Assembly: GCF_024206475.1 (NCBI RefSeq)
Contig: NZ_JAMBPR010000001.1
Coordinates: 1 to 64,000 of the forward strand
Direction: 5' to 3'
DNA: 64,000 bases
DNA from: Paraburkholderia sp. CNPSo 3274
GTDB taxonomy: Bacteria > Pseudomonadota > Gammaproteobacteria > Burkholderiales > Burkholderiaceae
The translations under genes were made by a program, and so were the position numbers. This document shows positions 55,113 through 62,612 of this stretch, one piece after another. Below the pieces are notes generated by a model that did no database searches, was not told the DNA's origin, and was given only the letters and a program-made list of their open reading frames with translations. Positions within the stretch are counted from its first letter, which is position 1. Every line of letters begins with the position of its first letter.

Positions 55113-56168
55113 TCAGAGCAGCGGGCCGTCGAAAGCGCTCTGAGCTGGCGCGAGTCCGTGCTTCTTCAGGAGCTTGCCGAATGCCCGGCGTTCTTTGCCC
55201 GCGATCCTCGCCGCCTTTGTCACGTTGCCGCCCGCGGCGCTCAGCGCATCGGCCAGATAACGGCACTCGAACTCCGTGATAACCCGGTTTTTTGCGGTCT
55301 TGAAGTCTTCATGCGCAAGCATGGTGCGCGCCTCCAATTGACGCAGCGACCCAGACAGCGAAGGCGGTTGAAGATGCAGCATGCCCGGCTGGCATCGATC
55401 GGAGATGAAGGGGTCCGGCGGCCCGATCTCGATGACTCGAGCGTCGCTTAGCAGGTAGCCCCGGCAAATCAGCGTTTCGAGTTCGCGAATGTTGCCAGGC
55501 CAGTCATAGCGGTACATCCAGTCGAGCGTTGCCGGATGCAGCACTTTGTCGCCATTGCCGAAGCGTTGCGCACAGACGTGAAGAAAGTTGTCGGCCAGCA
55601 GTTCGATATCTCGATCGCGTTCGCGCAACGGGGGCAATTTCACTACGAGAATACGCAAGCGGAACAGCAGATCGAGCCGGAACAGTCCCTCCTCGACACG
55701 CTCAGCCAGATCGGTATTGGTTGCCGCCATCAGCCTGACATCGGCATGCCGGCTTTCGGGCGCGCCTAACGGCCGATATTGGTGATCCTGCAGGAAACGG
55801 AGCAAGATCACCTGCGACTTCAGCGGAAGCGCATCCACTTCGTCCAGGAACAGGGTGCCGCCGCTCGCATGAGCGATAAGGCCTGCCTGCTCTATGTGCG
55901 CGTCGGTGAAAGCGCCGCGCTTGTGGCCGAACAACTCGTTGTCGACGAGCCCATCGGGCAGCGCGCCGCAGTTGACGGGAACAAACGGACCCGATGAGCG
56001 CTGCCCACCGTAGTGGATCGCACGGGCGGCAAGTTCCTTTCCGGTGCCGGTTTCGCCTTCTATCAGCACCGGCACGTCGCAGCGGGCAAACCGTTCGATC
56101 ACCCGCTGGGCTTCCAGAAACGATTGCGAGCGTCCAATCATCGGAAACGACTCCTCGCCAGCGAGCAT
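55113..56168 (-). CDS. Sigma-54-dependent transcriptional activator
   Basis: A protein of about 350 residues. Nearly the whole N-terminal part is the AAA+ activator domain, with Walker A GETGTGKE (near 37), Walker B GGTLFLDEVD and sensor regions VRLMAATN and FRLDLLFRLR. The sigma-54-contact loop reads GAFTDA rather than the usual GAFTGA. A Fis-type helix-turn-helix ends the protein (GGNVTKAARIAGKERRAFGK). No receiver or sensor domain precedes the AAA+ part, as in PspF. The start is uncertain: GTG 56270, ATG 56168 or ATG 56141. The last has the best ribosome binding site (GGCGAGGAG). It most likely controls the eCIS operon downstream. Confidence 0.87.
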   Translation of the reverse strand: MLAGEESFPMIGRSQSFLEAQRVIERFARCDVPVLIEGETGTGKELAARAIHYGGQRSSGPFVPVNCGALPDGLVDNELFGHKRGAFTDAHIEQAGLIAHASGGTLFLDEVDALPLKSQVILLRFLQDHQYRPLGAPESRHADVRLMAATNTDLAERVEEGLFRLDLLFRLRILVVKLPPLRERDRDIELLADNFLHVCAQRFGNGDKVLHPATLDWMYRYDWPGNIRELETLICRGYLLSDARVIEIGPPDPFISDRCQPGMLHLQPPSLSGSLRQLEARTMLAHEDFKTAKNRVITEFECRYLADALSAAGGNVTKAARIAGKERRAFGKLLKKHGLAPAQSAFDGPLL

Positions 56169-56658
56169 GCCAGATACGCCCGCGTTGCACCATTGCCCAC
56201 TCGTCCTTTGTCGGATGCGTGGATGCGGCGTGAAAAACGTACGGTGTCCTTTATCGAAGGGAAGAGCCACATGCGCGAGGCGTAAGTGCGAGCTTTCTGT
56301 GGTGCAAATCCGGAAGCTGGCAGTACTGAATTAGTCTAGCTTCAGACTTTCTTTTGTCCAGATAAAAGTCTGTGAATCTCGCCTGGCCCTCGGCAACATA
56401 ACGAAAAACTCGAACGCCAAATTAAACCGACACTGATCAGGAATTCCACTCGGTGAATGACGTTGAAAATTCGATGTGACCGGTTATCAAACGCCGTATC
56501 CGACCTATGCCCGGTTTAAAGAGTTTCCCTTGCGCCCGCATCCTGCTGGGTGTGATCGGAGTCGCGCACGTGATATCGAAGGTGCGGATGAAAAATCATC
56601 CGCTCACGGCATGGCGCCGGGTAGCCCGACACGATGCGTTCGGCCCGCTCCACCTCAG
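56169..56658. other. Intergenic region upstream of the activator gene
   Basis: About 490 bp with no supported gene, apart from a possible in-frame extension of the activator to 56270. An inverted repeat CAGACTTT (56343-56350) / AAAGTCTG (56365-56372) with a 14-bp loop lies in an AT-rich stretch. It may be a terminator for the glycosidase gene, transcribed from the right, or an operator. Confidence 0.4.
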
Positions 56659-59346
56659 TCAAACTTCGATGTTCCCATAGATCCAGTCCTGAGCGCCGGT
56701 GCTGAGCCGATAGTGAATCAGCATGCGATCCGTCTCGGACCACGCGCCGGAGGCCGGGTCGCAAGCGGCGAGCACGAACAGCATGTCGGTCCAACTCCCG
56801 AACGAAGGACTCGCGCTCGCCAGCGCGGCGAGCGGAATGATCGCTTCGATTCTTCCACTGCCGGGATCCCATTGGGGCGCTTCGACATAATCGACGTTGC
56901 TGTCGGCGCTCCATGCATTGTTGGCGACGCGCCAGCGCGAGAACGAATCCGAATTGCTGCGACGTTCGACCAGGAAGCTCATCGGCCGGCTCAACGCCTG
57001 ATTGAAGATGCCGAAGCTGCTGGTGGCCGCGCCGCCTTGTGCCAGATCCTGGCTGTATACCTGCACCGCGAACAAGGGGGCCTGCGCGAAGCGCGTAAGC
57101 GTCCCCGATACGTTGTCGATCCGCACATAGAGATTCGAGCCGTCGTTGGTGACGTATACGCGCTTGATCGAACACATCGGCGACACACCCGCAGTCTGCG
57201 CGCCCACGAAGTACGGAACATTCGACCACTGATTCCAGTCTCCCGCCGCCGCAAAGCTGACACTCATCGTCTTGAAGGTACCCGCGTTGTACGACGGCGG
57301 CACGCAGCCAAAGCGCACCTGCTTTTCGTAGAGCAGCGCAACCAGAATGAACGCTGAGGCCGTCAGCGGTTCGCACATCGAGCTCACGAGCGGCTGTTTC
57401 GTCACGTTGGAAACCGCCTCGCCGGGTGGCATGTAGCCCCTGCCCCAGATGCTGGCGCACCATTGCAGGCGCGCCAACGCGTCGGCGGCATGGCCGCGGA
57501 GGATGTCGTAGACGGCCACCCACAGGCTCATCTGCGGCCACGCCGGTTCCGGCCCGAGAGCCTCGTTGCCGCCCGGACTCCAGCTCGCCGTGTAGTAGAA
57601 CGTGTCGCAAGGATAGCGCGCGATGCCATAGCTTTGCTGCGTGAGCGCGCTCAGGATCGTGTTGACATGGCTCGCCGCGCGGCCGGACTCGTGATCGATC
57701 ACACCCAGCGCGATCAGCATGTCCGACGAGCTGTCGATCATCGTGCGCGGCGTGTCGTTCACGTTCACCGCGCGACAGAAATATCCCTGCGGATTCCAGG
57801 AGCCCGGCGGATACCAGTCCGTCGGACGCTGAAGAGCGGTGAGAATCGAAGCCGCGCCGCCCGCATACCAGTCGGTCAGAGATGTCTCGCCGAGCCCCTC
57901 GGAGATGGCCTGCGTCGCGTACATGCCGACGACATACCAACTCTGCGTATAGCTGTTGTGCTCCAGATTGTCGCTTTCTTCCCAGATGCTGTAGTCCGCT
58001 TGGCCGAATCCGTTCGGCTGGATATGGCTGACGATCCAGTCCGCCGACCGCTTGACGCTCGGCCACAGGTCGCGCAGAAATGTCGCGTCAGCGGTCAGCG
58101 CGTAGTGCTGATAGACGCCGTACAGAAATGCTCCGACCGAGTCGTACTCGGGCTCGACAAAGGGTAGATAGCTGCCGTCCCATGCGTTGTAAGTCGTCTT
58201 CCAAGTGCCGTCGCCGCCCTGGCTGCCGCTCATCCAGCGCCAGTACAGTTGCGCTTCGTCGTGATGGCCACTGGCGTCGAGCCCGATAGCCGCGATGCAC
58301 GCATCCCGCACCCAGGTGCGATATTGATAGGCGACGGGATTCGTGGTCGCGGCGAACGTACCGAGTACGGGGTTCTGGATGTTCTTCATCAGGATCAGCG
58401 CGCGGTCGAACATCTGGTTGAGCGCATCGTCGTCGAAATGCACGCGCCTGCCCTGATTGCCGTTCGCGAGCCAGGTGTTGTACGCGGATGCGACCGCCGT
58501 CATCCAGGCGTCGCCCGAAGATGCCCGGGCGGCGGCGATCGCGGCGGTGGCATCGGCCTGCGTCTCGCATACACCGAGATAGAAGTAGAGCGTCGCGGAT
58601 GCGCCTGGCGCGACCTCCACGCGCTTGCTGAACGCGAGCGATACGTCGGGCGCACTGACGTCGGCGTTGTTTTTCAGCGTGCCGTCGGCGTCGAAGCTGT
58701 ACCAGCCCGACACGGTCCCGCTTTGTGTCGATGCGTCGGCGTTGTTGCCGGCCTGATAGCCGCCGCTCGGTTGCAGTGCGCCCAGCAGCACGAATAACTG
58801 ACCGGAGGCCGTCATATCCGCGATGAACGCGTTTTGTCCGGCGTCGTACCACGCGTGCACTGGCTTGCTCGCATCAACGTTGTTGAGATGAACCTGATCC
58901 AGCACGTTGAATGTAACGCTCTCCGCCGTCGGATTGGTCAGCGTGTAGCGAACGATAAAGAACGGCTGATCGGGCGCCGCCGCGAAGCTGCGGGTCAGGT
59001 CAAGGCGAGGTGGCAGCGACGCGTCCTGATAGCTCAGATAGTGCGTCGTCAGAACGCCGGCGTCATCTGCGCCGCTTTCGAACCACGCTTCGGAGTCAAA
59101 CTTCTCGGCGTGGCTGTAGGAGATCGAGTTGGTTTCGTCGCGGAAGAAACCGGTGTAGTCGACGATCTGGTTCACCGTCCGGCGCGCGAGAGAGCCGCGC
59201 AGACAATGGAGTTCGCTCAGGCATGGTCCGGTCCATGAGGTATCGATCTGGCTGAGCTTCGCGGTTTTCCACACGCCAACGAGATCACGCCAGTTCGATA
59301 GATACAGCGCACGCGTGGAGGTGGCCGAAGGCGAAGTCGGGCTCAT
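56659..59346 (-). CDS. GH15-like glycoside hydrolase (glucoamylase/glucodextranase type)
   Basis: An 895-residue protein. The N-terminal about 270 residues form the beta-sandwich that precedes GH15 catalytic domains. An (alpha/alpha)6 barrel (about 300-680) follows, with YQYRTWVRDACIAAIGLDAS, EPEYDSVGAFLYGVYQHYAL and GPEPAWPQMSLWVAVYDILR, where acid and base glutamates are expected. A C-terminal beta domain (about 700-895; SIKRVYVTNDGSNLYVRIDN) resembles the glucodextranase C-terminal domain. It should cleave alpha-glucosides such as starch or trehalose, but no signal peptide is seen, so it may act in the cytoplasm. ATG 59346, with AGGGA 6 bp upstream, is preferred over 59352. Confidence 0.82.
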   Translation of the reverse strand: MSPTSPSATSTRALYLSNWRDLVGVWKTAKLSQIDTSWTGPCLSELHCLRGSLARRTVNQIVDYTGFFRDETNSISYSHAEKFDSEAWFESGADDAGVLTTHYLSYQDASLPPRLDLTRSFAAAPDQPFFIVRYTLTNPTAESVTFNVLDQVHLNNVDASKPVHAWYDAGQNAFIADMTASGQLFVLLGALQPSGGYQAGNNADASTQSGTVSGWYSFDADGTLKNNADVSAPDVSLAFSKRVEVAPGASATLYFYLGVCETQADATAAIAAARASSGDAWMTAVASAYNTWLANGNQGRRVHFDDDALNQMFDRALILMKNIQNPVLGTFAATTNPVAYQYRTWVRDACIAAIGLDASGHHDEAQLYWRWMSGSQGGDGTWKTTYNAWDGSYLPFVEPEYDSVGAFLYGVYQHYALTADATFLRDLWPSVKRSADWIVSHIQPNGFGQADYSIWEESDNLEHNSYTQSWYVVGMYATQAISEGLGETSLTDWYAGGAASILTALQRPTDWYPPGSWNPQGYFCRAVNVNDTPRTMIDSSSDMLIALGVIDHESGRAASHVNTILSALTQQSYGIARYPCDTFYYTASWSPGGNEALGPEPAWPQMSLWVAVYDILRGHAADALARLQWCASIWGRGYMPPGEAVSNVTKQPLVSSMCEPLTASAFILVALLYEKQVRFGCVPPSYNAGTFKTMSVSFAAAGDWNQWSNVPYFVGAQTAGVSPMCSIKRVYVTNDGSNLYVRIDNVSGTLTRFAQAPLFAVQVYSQDLAQGGAATSSFGIFNQALSRPMSFLVERRSNSDSFSRWRVANNAWSADSNVDYVEAPQWDPGSGRIEAIIPLAALASASPSFGSWTDMLFVLAACDPASGAWSETDRMLIHYRLSTGAQDWIYGNIEV

Positions 59347-60077
59347 AGGCATTCCCTGATGGCTCGTGGATTGGATGCCCGGTTCGACGCGCGAGGCGAG
59401 TGCCGCGCATTGTACGCCGACTGCGATAGCGCGTCATCGCTCGGGCTAGCGAACTTCAGCAATCCGGATGAACTGCGGGTGGATGCCGCGATTCGGGCCG
59501 TTCTGGACCGAGTGCGGTCGAGCGTGTGCAGCGCCGCCGTGAGCGCCGGCGGGTTTCCGCATTCATATTAGTACAGCGTCCATCGAATTCAGTGCAACGG
59601 CTAGCATGGAAGCGCCTTTTCCAATCTGCAGTCCGCCATGATTCGGGAGAGGAATCTCAATCTAACGCATCTCGAACAGGGTTTCAGGTCGACTCGACGA
59701 TGATCTGATTTTCGCCTTTCAATGACAAAACAATCCGGCACTACCACTGCATACAACGCGGCCCGAACGTACTGCATACAGCGTTAGCAAACACACGGGG
59801 CTGCGTGAAAACGCAGATGGAACTCGGCAATTTGAAAAATTCTCTCTTTTGCTCGTCCTGTAAGTTAGTGCTGCTTCGCAACGAGCAAGGCGATTTTCCG
59901 ATCCAGACAGTGTGCGGATTTTTGGCCGGCTCGCGGTGTAGCGAACAAATGAGTTATTTTGGCGCCCGGAGTCCATAACTGGTACTTGGCGGCCAGAAAA
60001 AATCTGCTAGATTGAGTAGGGAAAATTAGGAAATCCAAAGAACTATTCTCCGGTTTCCATCTAGGAAGAGGCGACCC
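59347..60077. other. Long AT-rich intergenic region before the TIR operon
   Basis: About 730 bp with no supported gene. It is visibly more AT-rich than its surroundings. Such islands often flank horizontally acquired defence genes. The right end holds the likely promoter of the TIR operon. No tRNA, repeat or integrase was found. Confidence 0.45.
59986..60013 (+). promoter_or_regulatory. Candidate sigma-70 promoter of the TIR-MoxR operon
   Basis: TTGGCG (59986-59991) and TAGATT (60008-60013) are separated by 16 bp and lie 65 bp before the first start codon. Each hexamer matches the consensus at four positions. This is a reasonable but unproven assignment. Confidence 0.35.
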
Positions 60078-60653
60078 ATGCCAAAACGGCCCCTCGTTTT
60101 CATTTCCTACCGCCACGGCGAACCGTGGACGGAGTTGACTCGTCGCCTGCAAGTTCGTTTGAAGAACGTCTCAAAGGCGCTTGGCTTCGATCTGTTCATC
60201 GACGAAGGCATGGGTGCGGGCGAGCTGTGGGCGCAGCATCTAAGGCAGCAACTTCAGGCAACGACGCACTTCGTCTGCATGCTCTGCGACGAATATTGGG
60301 AATCGATCGAATGCCAACGCGAACTCATGTTCGCCGTTGAGAGCTTCCGCGCGACAAGCGAGCCGCGGTTGCTGTTCGTGCTGGCCGAAGCGACGAGCCC
60401 CGAATACCTGACTTTCGACGATACGGGCCGCCCGGACAGGCTCGGCCTGCCGGGCGACGGCGTGCGTGTCATTCAGTCCGTCAGCGACGTGAATTTCCTC
60501 GGGCCGTTCGACGACAACCTCCGGCTCGAACCGCTCAGTCAGGATTCGGCCGCGCGCTTCGCCGAGCAGTTGACGCAACTCGTGAAGCGCCTCAAGGAAA
60601 CACTGCCGACGCTCGATACACAAACCGCGCGGACTATGGGGAACCGGCCATGA
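60078..60653 (+). CDS. TIR-domain protein
   Basis: A 191-residue protein made almost entirely of one TIR domain. It opens with PLVFISYRHGEPWTELTRRL (beta-A/BB region), then FDLFIDEGMGAGELWAQHL, then HFVCMLCDEYWESIECQREL. Glu82 (in CQREL) aligns with the catalytic glutamate of TIR NAD+ hydrolases. The fold suggests NAD+ cleavage on activation. The ribosome binding site GGAAGAGGCG is strong. The stop overlaps the next start by 4 bp. First gene of a four-gene operon with a second TIR-like protein, a MoxR ATPase and a membrane vWA-like protein. Confidence 0.85.
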   Translation: MPKRPLVFISYRHGEPWTELTRRLQVRLKNVSKALGFDLFIDEGMGAGELWAQHLRQQLQATTHFVCMLCDEYWESIECQRELMFAVESFRATSEPRLLFVLAEATSPEYLTFDDTGRPDRLGLPGDGVRVIQSVSDVNFLGPFDDNLRLEPLSQDSAARFAEQLTQLVKRLKETLPTLDTQTARTMGNRP

Positions 60654-61372
60654 CGAACGTCACGTTCACCGCAGGCACCAAGATCGAAAAGTGCCTCCAG
60701 ATAGAACGCATCATCTACCTGTCCTGGGTGTCGGACCGCCTGGGGCAAGCCGACCAAAGCGCGAAAGATTTCTGGGTCAAGCTCAAATGCTACCCGTACG
60801 ACGCGTACAAAACGCCGCTCAAGACGATCTATCGGCCGCGTCAGGAGCTCAAGCCGCCGATGGCGGGCGATCTCGCCAACGCACGAATCAGTCCGCTGAT
60901 GGTGATCGAGAACATGAAAGATGTCACCGATGTCATCGCCTTCCTGACGGACGACTACATTGCCGCCGAGCCGCACGTTTCCGAACTGGTGGATCTGAGC
61001 CAGTTCGTCAGGCGCAAGCGCATCGAAGAGGCCGCGTGGGAGCAAGGCTCATCGGAAAGCGCCGAGCAAAGGGAGCTGGCCATGTGGCTGATTCTCGTTC
61101 ATAAAATGTCGGATCCGAGGGAATACGCGCTCGTCGCCGACACGTCCCCCGATTGGTGGCACGAACTGCTCGACGGTAACGACTATCTGCGGCTGGGCGA
61201 CGTATCGGGCGAGACCTTGAAGAAACAGTTGCACAAAGCCGCGACGCGTCTGCGCGAACATCAGCGGCTCGGCTGCGGCAAATGCTGCCATCAGCACGGG
61301 ACCGCCGGGAATGAACCCGACGTCGCACCCAGGATGAGTTGGTTTCGCCGCTTCTTTCGGGGTGCGACGTAG
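60650..61372 (+). CDS. TIR-like partner protein with Cys/His-rich tail
   Basis: A 240-residue protein translationally coupled to the TIR gene (ATGA overlap). The region around IIYLSWVSDRL and TDVIAFLTDDYIAAEPHVSE (followed by LVDL) looks like a second, divergent TIR fold, and Glu112 sits at the position of the catalytic glutamate. The C-terminus has a short Cys/His cluster (CGKCCHQHG) and a basic amphipathic tail (WFRRFFRG) that could bind a membrane. Whether it is an active enzyme or a regulator of the first TIR protein is not known. Confidence 0.6.
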   Translation: MTNVTFTAGTKIEKCLQIERIIYLSWVSDRLGQADQSAKDFWVKLKCYPYDAYKTPLKTIYRPRQELKPPMAGDLANARISPLMVIENMKDVTDVIAFLTDDYIAAEPHVSELVDLSQFVRRKRIEEAAWEQGSSESAEQRELAMWLILVHKMSDPREYALVADTSPDWWHELLDGNDYLRLGDVSGETLKKQLHKAATRLREHQRLGCGKCCHQHGTAGNEPDVAPRMSWFRRFFRGAT

Positions 61373-61409
61373 TGCCGTCGGACCGCGTCTTTCAGGGAAT
61401 GGAGGAGCC

Positions 61410-62612
61410 ATGAATCGCCAGATCGAACTCCCGGTTTTCATCGGGCGCGGCAGCCGCGCAGAAATGCCCGGCAAGCCAGACGCGAGCGTGGCAGGCAACG
61501 GAGCCGACCTGCGCGAGGCGCCCTCCGACGGTAACGAGGCTGACCACGCCGAAGCCGCCTCTGTCATCTATAACTTCACCGATCATCCCGAAGGCTATTC
61601 CGCCAGCACGGAATTAGCCGAAGCGGTCAACACCGCGGTCATTCTCGGCAAGCCGCTCCTGCTGACGGGACGGCCAGGCACGGGAAAGAGCCAGTTGGCC
61701 GACCGCATCGCGTGGGAATTCAATCTTGCGCCCGTTCTGCGCTTCGAAGCCCAATCGATGAGCGAATCGCCCGACCTGTTCTATCGCTATGATCTGGTCG
61801 CGCAACTCGGCGATGTCGAAATCGCGCGCGCGCAGTTGACGTTCCAGAGCACGGGCCAGGCGCCGGGCAACGGCGATCCGATCCCCGCGAAACTGAGACC
61901 CGAGAACTTCATCACGTTCGGGCCGCTTGGCCAGGCGGTTCTGCGCGCCGCGCCCGAGGATAACGAGGATCTGCTGGCCGTCGCCTTTCCGGACGAATCC
62001 GCATACATGGCCGAGCCGCGTCCGAGCGTCGTGCTGATCGATGAAATCGACAAGGCAAGCCGCGATTTCCCCAATGACTTGCTCAACGGCATCGAGCGCC
62101 TCGACTTCCGCATTCGCGAGATGCGCGACCGGCTGGTCGCCGCACCGCGCGACGCCCGCCTGCGGCCCATTGTCGTCATCACGAGCAATTCCGAGCGCGA
62201 TTTGCCTGATCCGTTTCTGCGCCGCTGCGTGTACTTTCATATCGAAGATCCCGACGAGGAGACGCTGCGCAAGATTCTGTTCGCGCGCGTCTTCCCCGAG
62301 AGATACATGAGCGAACGCAGCGCGGGCGATCAATCGCAAATCGCCGTCGCCGGCTCGACGCGCCTCTATGAGGACCTGCTCGAGTTCTTTGTCGATTGCC
62401 GCGAGCGCTGCGGTCCCGAGTTGCGCTATCAGTCGGGTACCTCGGAGCTGATCGACTGGGCGAAATCGCTGCGCAGCTCAGGCGTGCCCAGCGATAGACT
62501 CATTCGCGACAGCATCGCAGGCGTGAAACGCGCGCTCTCCGCCGTGGCGAAACATCGCGATGATCGCGGGCTGATGTTGCGGGCGATCGACGAATGGGCG
62601 AGACGCCCATGA
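61410..62612 (+). CDS. MoxR-family AAA+ ATPase of the TIR operon
   Basis: A 400-residue AAA+ ATPase. The start at 61410 has GGAGGAGCC directly upstream. Walker A is LLTGRPGTGKSQ, Walker B is VVLIDEIDKASRDFPNDLLN (with the second acidic residue), sensor I is in VITSNSERDLPD, and arginine finger PFLRRCVYFHI. An extended insertion (about 150-200; ENFITFGPLG) is typical of this conflict-linked MoxR branch. It is not the cox-type MoxR. The stop overlaps the next start by 4 bp. It probably remodels or switches on the effector proteins in response to a trigger. Confidence 0.88.
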   Translation: MNRQIELPVFIGRGSRAEMPGKPDASVAGNGADLREAPSDGNEADHAEAASVIYNFTDHPEGYSASTELAEAVNTAVILGKPLLLTGRPGTGKSQLADRIAWEFNLAPVLRFEAQSMSESPDLFYRYDLVAQLGDVEIARAQLTFQSTGQAPGNGDPIPAKLRPENFITFGPLGQAVLRAAPEDNEDLLAVAFPDESAYMAEPRPSVVLIDEIDKASRDFPNDLLNGIERLDFRIREMRDRLVAAPRDARLRPIVVITSNSERDLPDPFLRRCVYFHIEDPDEETLRKILFARVFPERYMSERSAGDQSQIAVAGSTRLYEDLLEFFVDCRERCGPELRYQSGTSELIDWAKSLRSSGVPSDRLIRDSIAGVKRALSAVAKHRDDRGLMLRAIDEWARRP

